A stretch of DNA of 64,000 nt. Origin: Owenia fusiformis (lineage: Eukaryota > Annelida > Polychaeta > Sabellida > Oweniidae). Position numbers and translations under genes: made by a program. Shown in pieces: positions 1 to 10,940 of this stretch. Positions within the stretch are counted from its first letter, which is position 1, and each line of letters opens with the position of its first letter. The stretch covers positions 9,356,030 through 9,420,029 of the forward strand of contig CAIIXF020000009.1 of NCBI GenBank assembly GCA_903813345.2, written 5' to 3'. Below the pieces are notes generated by a model. The model was given only the letters and a program-made list of their open reading frames with translations, made no database searches and had not been told where the DNA came from.

Positions 1-355
1 TTTTAATTTTCTACTGTGGAAACAGGGAACATTGTTTATGATCAGTGTTATTCAGACTTCAACAGAGGGAAATGAAATCTGTTTTGCTCAACATGAAAGG
101 GGTTGGGAAAGGAGGTTTTCTACTTTGTGTTTAAAATTTTTTTCACTCATCAGTTGAGAATCTTTTAAAAGTATTTTGCTTGGAATTTTCTCCAAGTGTG
201 AGTTGTGTTTTGCTCTACATTTTTTTCAAGCATTGCAGAAAGAAATGAAAGCTGTTAAAATGAATAACAAAAATATGTGTGCTTTTGGTGTATTCAAATG
301 GTGTGGAATTTTGGTATATTCTTATAGGAGATCTATAAGGCTTGGTGTTGGCTAA
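1..355. other. 5' flank or 5' UTR of the LINE
   Basis: AT-rich sequence with no coding potential seen. It probably includes the 5' untranslated part of the downstream LINE, but the true 5' end of the element cannot be located. No target-site duplication matching the sequence after the 3' A tail was found here, so the element may begin before the window. Confidence 0.3.
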
Positions 356-3300
356 ATGCCAGCAGTAGTACTAATTTGGAGGGCAATTATTGGAATCTTT
401 AATAACACTTTGCATTTATCTAGGAATGAAATGAAATGCCATACCCTCTTCAGTAAGCAACAAAAGACATGGCTGGTAGTAATGTTGATATTATTTTTAT
501 TAATGCTTCTAATTAGCTCTTTTGGAGATGTACATTTCTCATTTATGTTGAATGCTATAATGTTCTTATTAGTGCTATCATATCAAAGTATGATCATTTT
601 AATTGTCTACTATTGCATCGGTTATATTTCTTTTACATCAAATATGTCATACTTCAAGATTTTAATTAGAATATTTAAACTGCTTTCAATATTGCTGATA
701 TTTCCTGGCTCACCTTTACTCGATTGCTTATATGATTGCTCTCAATTATTATATTTATCTGGTGACATTGAAAAAAATCCAGGTCCTATATCAGAATTAC
801 CCATATTATTTTCTAATATTAATAGTCTCAAAGCAAATAGTTTAGCACGTTTTGAAGCACTAAAGTTCAAAGTAAAAGAGCAACAAATTAAAGTTATTGC
901 TCTATGTGAGGTGGGAAATTTGACAAATAGTGACATACAAAAAGATCTTAAAATTGACAATTTTGAACTTAAACATTATAGATCAAATAATCGAGGTCTT
1001 ATATTATATGTTCATAATTCATTAGAAGCTGAAATAATTCATGAACTAATGAATGATACACTAGGAAATATTTGGTTAAATCTTAAAGTAAGTGGTAAAC
1101 TATTCAATTATGGAGTATTTTATAGATCACCTTCACAAGATAAAATAAATAGACTAGACTATTTCAAATTACTTGGTAAAAACCTTGAGGATGCTCAGAA
1201 ACTTCCTGGATCAACTGTAGTAAATGGAGATTTTAATGCACGTAATTCTTTCTGGTGGAAAGATGATAAAGTTGATGAAGCAGGGACTAACTTGCACAAC
1301 ATCTTATTTGATCTTAATTTTATACAACTTATAGATGAACCAACAAGAGTGCAGTCTCGTAACAACTTTATTACTAAATCATGTATAGACTTGTCTTTTA
1401 CAGATAATATTAATATAATTTCTAATCATAAAGTTCTACCACCAGTAGGAAATACTGATCATTGCACTTTGTTAACATACCTAAAAATGAACATTATTAA
1501 AGAAACTCCAACCAAGAAAATCATTTGGCAATATGATAAACTTAATAAAACAATATTGAATCAAAGAATACTTAATTCAAACTGGGGAGAGATCTTAGAA
1601 CTTCAAAATGTTCATATTTCCACTCATAGGTTTGTTGATACTTTGTTCAACATTTTTAAGGAAACAATTCCTCATAAAGAGGTTTTAATAAAAGAAAATG
1701 ATCAGCCTTGGTTCAATTCTGATATAAAGAAGCAAATTAATAAACGAGATAGACTTCACCATAAATTTAAACATTCAAATGATTTAACCTTTCTTCAAAA
1801 ATACAAAGAACAAAGCTTATGTGTTGTAAATATGATAAATGAAGCTAAGCGTAAACATATAGAATCAACATGTGGAACTTTATCAGATTTAAATAGAAAC
1901 TCAACAGATTACTGGATACTTTTGAAGAAGCTACTTGGAAAGTCATTTAATGTGTCACTGCCTTATTTACATTTAGATAATCCTAAACTATCTGCGGGAT
2001 CTTCTTCTGAGAAAGCTGAACTTTTTCTTAAATATTTTATTCAGAAGAACAATGTAGATCAAATACACGAACCATTACCAAATTTTCCATTAAGGTGTAA
2101 TCTAAACTTGGAAGATATTTTTACTGATAAGAATGAGGTCTTAAAACTACTTCAACAACTTGATGCATCAAAGGGGGAGGGGACAGATAAAATAAATAAT
2201 AGAATGCTAATTTTATCAGCTGATACGATATGTGAACCATTGAGTTTGCTTTTTAACAAAATTTTTACATCTCATTGTTTCCCGAAGATTTGGAAAGAGG
2301 GTATTATTGTTCCACTACACAAGAAAGGAGATAGATCTAAAGTTGTCAATTATAGACCAGTCACATTGTTAAATGCCTTATCTAAAGTTCTGGAAAAGAT
2401 TATTTATGATAGAATTTTCAATCACATGATCCAAAATAACCTCTTTTACAGTTTTCAGTCAGGATTTCTTCCTAAGCATAATACCACTTCCCAACTTTCA
2501 TATATAATTCATTGCATTCAAGAAGAATTGAATAATGGAAACAATGTAAGAACTATCTTTCTTGATTTAGCGTCCGCTTTTGACGTCGTTCCGCATCAAT
2601 TACTATTACAAAAGATGAAATCTTATGGCATCAACAATAATCTCTTACTTTTAATGAATTCATATCTGTCACAAAGACAAGTGAAGGTTAAAGTAAATAA
2701 TTCTTTCTCGAAATGGTCAGAACCTGATTTTATCAATGCTGGTGTGCCTCAAGGCAGTGTATTAGGGCCGCTTATGTTTTTAATATATATAAATGATCTA
2801 CCTGATAATCTAAATTGTAAGACTTTCATTTATGCAGATGATACATCAATCTTCCTTCCTTACTCTAAGAAAAGCCCTTTACTCTCTCAAAATATGCAAA
2901 TTGACCTAAATACAATTAAAACCTGGGCTGATACCTGGCAAATGAAATTTAAGGCATCAAAAAGTGCTGACCTGACTTTTACATCACCTTTAACTAACCC
3001 TGTTAATGAACCTATACTCTATTTGGGAGGTGACCCCATTCCTAAAACTATTAGTCATAAACACCTTGGTGTTATTTTAGATCAAAAGCTTAATTTCAAG
3101 GAACATGTTAATGAGCTCACCAAGGAATTACAGACAATCTTAAATCCATTTAAACAATTAACTCACATTCTTCGTTCGAATCATTTGGAAACCATATATA
3201 ATTCTTTTATTCTAAGTAAAATTGATTATGCTGATATAATTTACAATAGTGCTCCAAATATAGCTACCAGCAAACTTGAAAGACTGCATTATAATGCAGC

Positions 3301-4033
3301 TTGTCTAATTTCCGGTGCTCTGCATGGTTCAAGCACCTATAAGGTCTTGAAGACATTAAATTGGATTACTTTGTCTGAGAGAAGAAGAAGCCATCTTTGC
3401 TCATTTCTATTTAAAAGTAGAATCAATTTATCAGCTTCATATGTCACTGAATTATTTAATAAATACTTACATGAACCAAATAGAATTCTAAGGGCTGTCA
3501 GAGAGTATATTGTGCCTCTAAATATCAGCATTTCATTTAGAAAATCTACATATTTTGCTGCGATTGAAGAATGGAATGGTCTGCCTAATGATTTAAGAAA
3601 TTGCAATAGAATATCAACTTTTAAAGGCAAACTTAGAAAGCATTTCGGGAATGAAAAATGTATAAATATAATAGCATCACTTGATATCACTAGAAAAACT
3701 GAAATTATATTTAACAGGTTAAAAGTGGACCTATTTCTAAAAAGTCAATTATTTGCTCATCACTTTACAAACATTGACTCACCAGCCTGTAACTGTGGTC
3801 ATGAAAATGAAACCCCTACTCATTTTTTCCTCAAATGCCCCCAATTTGTAAATGATAGAATCCAACTACTTATAGATCTCCATATTATTGGTTGTTTAGA
3901 AAAATTCTTAGATGCTAACTCTGTTAGCAAAGTAAATATGCTCTTGCATGGTAACAGTGAACTTAGTAATGAAGATAATACACTTCTGCTGAAAGCAACT
4001 TTAAAATTCCTACAAGCAACCAAGATTGACTAA
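356..4033 (+). CDS. LINE polyprotein: hydrophobic leader - 2A - endonuclease - reverse transcriptase
   Basis: The protein has 1225 aa. Residues 39-116 hold three hydrophobic segments (about 39-54, 62-90 and 102-116). Residues 137-144 read DIEKNPGP, the 2A ribosome-skipping consensus, with the break expected between G143 and P144. Translation would thus give a ~143-aa membrane-type leader and a ~1080-aa enzyme. The enzyme starts with an exonuclease-endonuclease-phosphatase domain (NGDFNARNSFW and GNTDHCTL motifs). A reverse transcriptase follows, with the YADD box at residues 826-829 and a PQGSVLGPLMF motif upstream. Near the C-terminus is a C-x-C-x8-H-x4-C cluster (C1145, C1147, H1156, C1161), a putative nucleic-acid-binding knuckle. 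The first ATG at 356 is used because it includes the whole leader; a later start is possible. Shorter ORFs on the other strand are shadows. Confidence 0.88.
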   Translation: MPAVVLIWRAIIGIFNNTLHLSRNEMKCHTLFSKQQKTWLVVMLILFLLMLLISSFGDVHFSFMLNAIMFLLVLSYQSMIILIVYYCIGYISFTSNMSYFKILIRIFKLLSILLIFPGSPLLDCLYDCSQLLYLSGDIEKNPGPISELPILFSNINSLKANSLARFEALKFKVKEQQIKVIALCEVGNLTNSDIQKDLKIDNFELKHYRSNNRGLILYVHNSLEAEIIHELMNDTLGNIWLNLKVSGKLFNYGVFYRSPSQDKINRLDYFKLLGKNLEDAQKLPGSTVVNGDFNARNSFWWKDDKVDEAGTNLHNILFDLNFIQLIDEPTRVQSRNNFITKSCIDLSFTDNINIISNHKVLPPVGNTDHCTLLTYLKMNIIKETPTKKIIWQYDKLNKTILNQRILNSNWGEILELQNVHISTHRFVDTLFNIFKETIPHKEVLIKENDQPWFNSDIKKQINKRDRLHHKFKHSNDLTFLQKYKEQSLCVVNMINEAKRKHIESTCGTLSDLNRNSTDYWILLKKLLGKSFNVSLPYLHLDNPKLSAGSSSEKAELFLKYFIQKNNVDQIHEPLPNFPLRCNLNLEDIFTDKNEVLKLLQQLDASKGEGTDKINNRMLILSADTICEPLSLLFNKIFTSHCFPKIWKEGIIVPLHKKGDRSKVVNYRPVTLLNALSKVLEKIIYDRIFNHMIQNNLFYSFQSGFLPKHNTTSQLSYIIHCIQEELNNGNNVRTIFLDLASAFDVVPHQLLLQKMKSYGINNNLLLLMNSYLSQRQVKVKVNNSFSKWSEPDFINAGVPQGSVLGPLMFLIYINDLPDNLNCKTFIYADDTSIFLPYSKKSPLLSQNMQIDLNTIKTWADTWQMKFKASKSADLTFTSPLTNPVNEPILYLGGDPIPKTISHKHLGVILDQKLNFKEHVNELTKELQTILNPFKQLTHILRSNHLETIYNSFILSKIDYADIIYNSAPNIATSKLERLHYNAACLISGALHGSSTYKVLKTLNWITLSERRRSHLCSFLFKSRINLSASYVTELFNKYLHEPNRILRAVREYIVPLNISISFRKSTYFAAIEEWNGLPNDLRNCNRISTFKGKLRKHFGNEKCINIIASLDITRKTEIIFNRLKVDLFLKSQLFAHHFTNIDSPACNCGHENETPTHFFLKCPQFVNDRIQLLIDLHIIGCLEKFLDANSVSKVNMLLHGNSELSNEDNTLLLKATLKFLQATKID
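764..787 (+). other. 2A-like ribosome-skipping motif
   Basis: These eight codons encode DIEKNPGP, preceded by a leucine-rich stretch (LLYLSG). They match the D(V/I)ExNPGP consensus at every defined position. In this family the motif makes the ribosome release after the glycine and resume at the proline. Activity is inferred from the motif. Confidence 0.85.
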
Positions 4034-4309
4034 CATGTATATTCCACCATCCCATAATTTACACCACTGCACACCTTTTTTTGTAAAGCATTCCAATATC
4101 AGCTTTAATTGTACTTTTTCCTTTTTGTTTATATATGAATAGTTACGAATAATTGTAACAAATTTGTATTGCATATAAGTGTATGGTATATTTTCTTCGA
4201 AGTTCAACACAAATGTTAAATTGATTAACCTTGTTGAATTTTCATTGTATGAAATTAAATGTTATAATATATGAACTTGAAATAAAAATGATTAATAAAA
4301 AAAAAAAAT

Positions 4310-5779
4310 GCTTCAACTAGAATGTATTAAATCTTACCTTAAACACAGGAAACACTTGATAATTGAAGAAATGTAATCATTTTCGTATATGTTTGAACCA
4401 ATTTCCAATATGGCTCTCAAGGTCACTCAAGGTCACTGAATACAGTCTAAATGTGAAACCATGCAACCAAAACGAAATCGTAATTATTTATTACCAACAT
4501 ATCTGTTTTCGGTTTCTTCACCCTCCTTGGTGTCTGAGAAGGCGATTCAATTGTCATAAGACGATGATAAACTTTTTCGAGTTGAAATCTCGATCTCAAT
4601 ATGGCTGCCGTTATTTATTGTAATTGTTTTTCGCTTCACCTAGAGTTTTACTTTTACACAATCATTACCCAGAATGCATCTACACATGGGGAAAAAATTT
4701 GTTTCCAGAAAAATTCTTATACTTCTTCAATTATTAAGCGTTTGACGTGTGTAAGGTAGGATTAAATACATTATCGATAAAGAGCATATTCTAATACATA
4801 ATTTGTGTGATTTTGGTTGCCTAAACAGGCCAGGAAAGCATTTCCCTCAATTTACAACCGACAAGTGTGTACGACCCTAGTATGCAAGAAAATAACAAAA
4901 AATAAATATCCAAATTATTAAAAAATAATGACAAATAAAGCATACGATGGTCGGATTTATATGACTACTGTACATGGGCTTTCTCTTCAAAGCCCATGTT
5001 TGAAAGCCGATGTTTTGTATCAGCACTACAATTTACATGGCATATTTCACTGTAGTTTGGAATAGAAGATTAAATGTTTAGATTCAGGAAAATGTGCCAA
5101 GTACCCGACTCCTCAATTATTTTTGAGAGGACAAATCCAGTCAGATTTAGAATTTTTCAGGGTCTGAACTTTGGGCTGGCAAAAATAACATGGCAGAAAA
5201 TGCAACTCTGGACCTGTGACAAATCTCAGATATATAAATAAACACCCAGAGCTGCATTAATGCACCTAGTTATTGGGTAAATGTGTAAATACAAACGATA
5301 AGATTCTAAACAAAGCAAGCACTTGAATTTTTGAACCGGAAGTGAGAATTTCGTAATTTCAAATGGTAATATCTCGTTCCCTCGTATCAACAATGTAACA
5401 TGAACCATACAAAATTATCTATATATATTGATGCTTTTAACTCGATATAGATATACAGTACCACTGACGTAAATATTACAAAATAGTGCAATAGTATACT
5501 CACGCCTTTTTCTCAAACAAACATGGCCGGCGAATGAAACTTGAGTGACACCTAGCGACGAGTTACTGAACTATAACACAATTTCGGCACAACCCAGAAA
5601 TGCAATTGTGACAAAATAAAGAATTATCCATAACAGTTGCATTAACTTATCTAAATATTGTGACACGTGTTTGTAGTTACCATCGAAGCATATTTGTTTA
5701 TATTTAACTAAATAAATATGGGTGTGACTTGAAAAAAGACTGGGCAGTTTGGTTGTGATTGTATCCACACAATACAACC
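4310..5779. other. Intergenic DNA, no gene seen; one small hairpin
   Basis: No supportable gene. A perfect 11-bp stem with a 6-nt loop lies at 4972-4999 (stem ACATGGGCTTT). The segment just before 5780 is the presumed promoter/5' UTR side of gene X, but no TATA box or other element stands out. Confidence 0.4.
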
Positions 5780-6026
5780 ATGAACCGTGACATAAGGGAG
5801 GTGTTGTATGGTAAAGCACGTAACTACACCACAGGAACTAAACAAAAGGACAGGGGTATAAGGTTTAACTTACATCCAAAATTACATCTCAATCCAGATC
5901 TCTCTGCCTGGAATGCAAAGGCAAACAAGGGAGAATTGGAAACAATAAAATGTGTTGAGTCGAAAATAATATTTGAACGACATGATCAGGACAACCCAGT
6001 TGACAAGGTGTATGGAGTTAATGAAG
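5780..6026 (+). CDS. Gene X, exon 1 (unrecognised protein)
   Basis: Coding-like exon starting at ATG 5780 (MNRDIREVLYGKARNY...). An upstream in-frame ATG at 5759 is also possible. The exon ends at a GAAG|GTACCT donor after one base of a codon (phase 1). The next exon begins with two bases, so the phases match. The product is basic and hydrophilic, with no signal peptide or membrane segment. I do not recognise the family. The case for a gene is the run of four coding blocks with compatible splice borders between 5780 and 10864. Confidence 0.55.
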
Positions 6027-6253
6027 GTACCTTGCTACTAATCTGATAATATGTATTCTTAACTCAAATGGCAGCAATTGATATTTGAACAGTGTGCACA
6101 TCCTTCACATGTTTGAATGGAACTGTAATTGTTTAATATATTCGTTCATTCAGTCAGATTTTCTTGACATTCATATAAAGCAATGGCCATTATCATTTTG
6201 ATGAACAGTGTCATTTAAAGATTAATTTAAAAATGAGGCATTTTTATTGAAAG

Positions 6254-6453
6254 GGAATTTTTGGGAATTACTCAACTCAGACCAATGGAAACATTGCAGT
6301 TCACTTAGAGTAACCGAAGGTGTATTGTTGGACAGATTGACAGAGGCGCTGTTTTCTTTGAAGAATCATAGGATCTTGTCAACATACAAGTCTTCAAAGT
6401 TTGATACTGTGGAGCACATCAAAACATCTGTGTGTATGAAGAATGGAACTAAG
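6254..6453 (+). CDS. Gene X, exon 2
   Basis: The acceptor TTGAAAG|GG at 6253/6254 restores the frame left by exon 1. The exon encodes NFWELLNSDQWKHCSSLRV and onward, and ends at AAG|GTAATG (phase 0). The last ~25 bp and the donor are repeated several times downstream (see the minisatellite at 6428-6751). The join to the next exon is the weakest point of the model: with the 6453 donor, the frame of the small exon near 7.8 kb does not fit. A weaker donor inside the exon end, or a missed exon, may be used. Confidence 0.5.
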
Positions 6454-6751
6454 GTAATGTAAAGGCATTGTGTTTAAAGAATTGGGGTAAGGTAATGTCA
6501 AGCCATTTGTGTATGAAATATGGAACAAAGGTAATATCAAGCCATTTGTGTACATGTATGAAGAATGGGGCTCATGTAATGTTAAGTCAATTGTGTGTAT
6601 ATTGAGGTTAATAAGGTAATGTCATGCCATTTGTGTGTATGGAGAATGGAACTAAGGTAATGTCAAGCAACCTGTGTATGAAGAATGGGGCTAAGGTTAA
6701 TGTCAAGTCTTTTATGTATAAAACATATGGTTGAGGTAATGTCAAGTCATG
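6428..6751 (+). repeat. Minisatellite seeded from the exon 2 / donor junction of gene X
   Basis: About eight degenerate units of 38-45 bp. Each has the form TGTGTGTATGAAGAATGG, then ...AAG, then GTAATGTCAAGCCATT. The first unit is the real 3' edge of gene X exon 2 with its 5' splice site. The later units therefore carry AAG|GTAATG-like donors. The array stops next to the TA at the left end of the following palindromic element. Confidence 0.75.
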
Positions 6752-6753
6752 TA

Positions 6754-7639
6754 CACTCCCCTCCATAAGTTTGGCAACCTTTTTTCCCCCATTGAACTAC
6801 GTGTTAAAGCCTCTTTACCTTTGAATTTTTATTTACTTAACCTGCGATGAAAATACTTCTACTATTGATGGAAACGTAATTTGACTTTAATTCCAATACC
6901 TCAATTTTTTCTCAATTTTTTTTCTCAATTTTTTCCTCAATTACAATAGGTCGAAAATCGATGATTTTGATGAATTTTTGAAAATCGACATTCCCATGTT
7001 AACCAATGGGAAATGGTAGGTTTGCCGCAAGTCATATGACAGAATATCCATCCATCCGAGTCCTTGCTAAAAATACGAGTTAGGCAGGCAATTGAATAAG
7101 TTAACTTTATTTAACAAAAAATTGATATGTTTCTTCAGGTTCAACAAAGTTATAAGGCTTTAAAGTCAAAATTGTTTTTCAAAAAACCCCTCCTATTGAA
7201 ATAACACAGGAGGCGAAAAATTATTTTCAAAAATGACTTTGAAGCGCTGTAACTTAAATGTTCATCAAATAAACTTAACACTTAGTGCTCATAAAAGTTA
7301 GACAATTCAATTTTCTAGCCTATACAAAAATATTTTTTGCTGAATCTTTTACTGAAAAGATATCCTGATTTCTGATTTTCCCCGAACCCTCCATTTCCCA
7401 TTGGATTACATGGGAATGACGATTTTCAAAAATTCATCAAATTTATCAACAATTTTCGACCTATTGTAATTGAGGAAAAACATGGAGAAAATTTGGGGGT
7501 ATTGGAAATAAAGTCAAGTTACGTTTCCATCAATATTATAAGTTATATCATCGCCGGTTAAGTAAATAAAAATTCAAACGTAAAGAGGCTTTAACACGTA
7601 GTTCAATGGGGGAAAAAAAGTTGCCAAACTTATGGAGTG
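6754..7639. mobile_element. Palindromic MITE with TA target duplication (Tc1/mariner-like)
   Basis: The 886-bp element is almost a full inverted repeat. The left end CACTCCCCTCCATAAGTTTG and following bases are mirrored at the right end, which is short by a few bases. TA dinucleotides flank both ends (6752-6753 and 7640-7641). No transposase is present, so it is non-autonomous. A truncated relative sits at 19541-20216. The placement in Tc1/mariner rests on the TA duplication only. Confidence 0.75.
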
Positions 7640-7791
7640 TAAGTGTTTGAAGAATGTGGTTTAGATTATTTCAGAAACAAAGAAGAAGTTAACAAAAACA
7701 CAATCAAAATAAGTTAAATCTCCAATGGGTAAAAACAATGAAAATAATTAAAGGGAATATGTCAATATGATGAGTTTTCTGTTATTTTAAG

Positions 7792-7835
7792 ACAGAACTG
7801 ATGGCACACGCAAGTACATTTGCTTGCAAAATCTG
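7792..7835 (+). CDS. Gene X, possible small exon 3
   Basis: A short open stretch reads RTDGTRKYICLQNL in the frame that joins exon 4 in phase 0, if the donor is AATCTG|GTGAAA at 7835. A stronger-looking donor (AACAG|GTAAAA at 7845) would not keep the frame. The acceptor (TTTTAAG or AAGACAG) and the phase with exon 2 are unresolved, so the exon is tentative. Confidence 0.3.
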
Positions 7836-8039
7836 GTGAAAACAGGTAAAATACAAGGCATTAACAATAACATGCAAAATCTCACCATCTGCCATTTGTT
7901 ACAGATACCAACTGCTGAACACCAACCACCAAACACCAGCCAACAAACACCAACTGCCAAACAGCGTCCACAAAAAAGTCAGAGACTACAAAAATATACG
8001 AAATTATAATTATGATTAGTTCTTCATTTTTCCTTTCAG

Positions 8040-8431
8040 ACTCATAAAAAAGTTGAAGAACACATCAAAGTAACATTTACATATTTTGGAAAAAGGGATC
8101 GCACAAAAAGGGAAAAGAGATATACAGGCATGATACCAAGTCTGGAGTATGCCATGTTGCCACCTATTAAAACGGCAAATAAAACCACAAGCCCTGAAAA
8201 ACAAATGAGCGCAACTGACGAAGCACAAGTTGTTGAAAGTGATATCACAAATGAAAAACTTTCAACACTGGTGGCGGATGGATCTAGTTCTAAGACATCA
8301 TTCTTTAGCACAAAGGTACATGCACCCTCCACGGAAACCAAAAAAAGTGAAATGGACTTGGATAGCAATACTTTAGCACAGATGAACCACAGCTCGATAT
8401 CATCCATAGATGAATTTTCTCATGATGATAG
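8040..8431 (+). CDS. Gene X, exon 4
   Basis: A pyrimidine-rich acceptor (TTTTTCCTTTCAG) precedes 130 codons in one frame. The first part is basic (THKKVEEHIKVTFTYFGKRD...). The rest is rich in Ser, Thr, Lys and acidic residues and looks unstructured. The exon ends at GATAG|GTTAGT in phase 2, and exon 5 supplies the single missing base (AG + G gives Arg). The phase match with exon 5 is exact. No known domain recognised. Confidence 0.55.
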
Positions 8432-8882
8432 GTTAGTAACAATCATTTCTGTAAACATTCTGTAAATATCGTCTCTTAGGTTTCTCTCCCAGACAATCAT
8501 TGATGTCCAATTAAACTTACTGGGACAGTATTACCAATATACTGAGAAAATCAACAGAACAACCAACTGTAAGAATTGAATGTGATTGAAGCTTTCCGCC
8601 ACCATATTGAATTCCCTTCACGCGAGAGCTAATCAGATTCAGAGTTGATTGTTTAATCTCTTTTTGAATTTCTGACCACCCAATTAATAATTCATGTCTG
8701 CGTACAATCATAAAATTGACAGTTTAAACATAGGTCAGTGTCTGGCAGTTGGCAAGTATATGGAACCTGTTTATCTCCTAATGCAAAATTATAAAGGGGT
8801 ACTCTCATTGTGCTCATATCAGACACTGCCCCTTTAAATATTTGATGATTCCCATACTTGACATCGAGGGGCCATTAACAGA

Positions 8883-9296
8883 TTAAGGTTCAGCTGGAAA
8901 GTAACATTTTGGTAAAAAATTGCTATAGCTGCACATGTTATTTTCTGGTACAAAATTAAGTATGAAGTCATGTGTGTATTTCCTTGCTTTTTTCAGGAAA
9001 GTATCATTACACTGTTTACTTTTAGAATATCTGAAAACAGGTCAATGGTAGCTCCTGTGTTGTCTGGAAACTTTGAAAGAAAATTTGGAAAAATAGAAAG
9101 TGTGAAATATCAGAATTTCCTGGAGTTCCCATTGAACCCCCCTACTAGATATTCTAAAAGAAGACAATGTAATGATACTTTCCTGAAAAAAGCAAGGAAA
9201 TTGACACATGCCTTCATACTCTATTTTGTACCAGAAAATAACATGTGCTGGTATAGCAATTTTTTACCAAAATGTTACTTTCCAGCTGTACCTTAA
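8883..9296. mobile_element. Palindromic MITE flanked by TTAA (piggyBac-like)
   Basis: Two inverted arms of roughly 130 bp with near-identical sequence (GGTTCAGCTGGAAAGTAAC on the left, mirrored on the right) surround a short centre. TTAA lies at both edges (8883-8886 and 9293-9296), the target duplication typical of piggyBac. There is no transposase. It lies in the intron between gene X exons 4 and 5. The short ORF across it is an artefact of the palindrome. Confidence 0.65.
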
Positions 9297-9359
9297 CAGA
9301 AATTTCGTAAAGTTAAGAATTTGTAAAGTGTCCATTGTTCTCTAACATATACAGGCCTG

Positions 9360-9625
9360 TCAACTGTCCCGCAATTTGCGTATTTGTCACGCATTTGCTG
9401 AAGAATTTGAAGTCACGCCAGTTATTTTTGCGTGACAGAAAATGTCACGCAAATACGCATTTTACCTGGTAATTGTCACGCAAAAATAGTTCTGTAGAAA
9501 ATTTTCTGAAAAGATCGTCTACACAGCAAAAATACGAACGACGGGAAAAAAACGTACGCATTTCGTTCGGACTTTTCACGCGAATTACGGATATGTCACG
9601 CAGTCCGTTCGAAAATTTTCGTACC
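9360..9625. repeat. Interspersed repeat with recurring GTCACGCA motifs
   Basis: TGTCACGCA or its variants occur at least five times in about 250 bp, bounded by CCTGTCAA-type sequences at both ends. This looks like a small repetitive element inside the last intron of gene X. No family assigned. Confidence 0.35.
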
Positions 9626-9711
9626 TGTCAAATGTTATCTTTTAAATTGTTCTTGGCATGTATTCTCGTATCCTAAAAATTGTTCATTTTTAATTCCTTC
9701 TTATTTTACAG

Positions 9712-10864
9712 GCTAGAATCAATTATTGTACACAGTCCACTGAATATCTCAACTAGGATTCAAAACTGGTGTGCCCAAAACTCAAAATATGAACCTGGAA
9801 CATCTGAAGCTACTTTACTAACGACAATGGAGTTGCTAGGAGACAAACCAACAACAAATATGTTGCCAGGAGACAAATCTCAAAGTGAATTATCAGGAAA
9901 CAATTTATTGCAAGTTGAGAGATTAAGTCATGGATCATTAGAAAGGGGCGATATCCAATCAAATCCATCCAAGATGATGAGTAGACACCAACTGCTTAGA
10001 AGCCTACTCGATCCAGGGCTCAAGAGGGATGAAAAGGGAAATATAATTTTCAAGAAATCTGTGGAGACCCTGTACAACGAAGAAATTGTGTTTGAAACCG
10101 GTAGCAGGAGAGAATCATTTGCTTCAAATGAGAGTGATACGGATGTTTCAACAGAAGATGGTATGTCGATGGACAATGTCCTTGAAATAATATTCAATAC
10201 TGATGATGGCATTGACAGATCAAAGATCACTAAATCACTCGATTTGCTAAGAATGAAACAAAAGATCTACAGAACTGAATCACAACTAAGAAAAGTAAAG
10301 CTACCAAATCTGGCACAATCAAAATACAACAGCACAACCAAAACTGAAAGCACAATCCAGGAACAATCACAATCAAAAGAGGATATTGCTACAAGTCAAG
10401 AAGAAAGTTCTTCAGCCACCAAATTCCTAGAGACTTTCAATACAACTGAATTGGACATTAACTACAGTATTGAGGATTTCAAACTTAAAGAATCGAAGAA
10501 AAAACGCAGCCTTTATTACTGGACAAGACCAAAAGTCATGAATCTTGATGATCCAAATGAAAGTAAATTGAGCATACAAAGCAATTCAAAACATAGGGCT
10601 TTTGATTCTATAGCCCCAAAGGGGAACGCAACAGGAGTAAACGCCTTTACAGGTCCAAATCGTTTTAAGCAAGACAAGACATCAGAGAGTCAACACGATG
10701 CGCTTTTTCCAGTTAGAATGCCAACTGACTTCATTGAAAGACTGTTAAAGGCAGTTGAGAAATATGTAGTAAAGTTTGAACATGTCACAAGTGATCAAGG
10801 TTTCATCACAACATCAAGTATAACATTCAATAGAAATGTACCCTGTAACTATGGCAAAGTGTAA
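9712..10864 (+). CDS. Gene X, terminal exon
   Basis: The acceptor TTATTTTACAG precedes the coding base at 9712. It completes an Arg codon from exon 4 and is followed by LESIIVHSPLN. The exon encodes 384 residues and ends with TAA at 10862-10864. The protein is hydrophilic, rich in Ser/Thr/Asn/Lys and probably largely disordered, with a more ordered C-terminus (RMPTDFIERLLKAVEKYVVK...). No domain recognised. The last ~250 coding bases and the downstream 3' region are duplicated at 34.0-34.8 kb. The whole gene would encode about 680 aa. Confidence 0.6.
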
Positions 10865-10940
10865 CATAGTCAGCTGTCAAAGTTTAACACACTCAAATGG
10901 CAAAGTGTAACACACTCAAAAGGTAATGTGTAACGTATTC
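10850..10940 (+). repeat. Short tandem repeat seeded at the gene X stop codon
   Basis: The bases around the stop (ATGGCAAAGTGTAACA) recur about three more times as degenerate units of 20-25 bp. The second copy of this region at 34281-34460 has its own, longer array, so the repeat has kept changing since the duplication. Confidence 0.6.

Larger units (their letters stand above)
356..4309 (+). mobile_element. Non-LTR retrotransposon (LINE), APE-type, CR1/L2-like group
   Basis: One long ORF is followed by about 265 bp of 3' UTR, an AATAAA-like motif near 4281 and a short A run at 4298-4309. The element is therefore complete at its 3' end. The domain order (endonuclease, then reverse transcriptase, then a Cys/His tail) is that of an APE-class LINE. 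A 2A motif near the N-terminus is known from several CR1/L2/Rex1-type LINEs of marine invertebrates, but the clade assignment here is an inference. The uninterrupted 1225-codon ORF suggests a recent insertion. Confidence 0.88.

Noticed and set aside
764-787. 2A motif as a sign of an integrated virus
   Set aside because: The surrounding ORF is a LINE with endonuclease and reverse transcriptase, and 2A motifs are known in such LINEs. No viral gene is present.
8970-9296. 108-codon ORF between gene X exons 4 and 5
   Set aside because: It lies inside the TTAA-flanked palindromic MITE.
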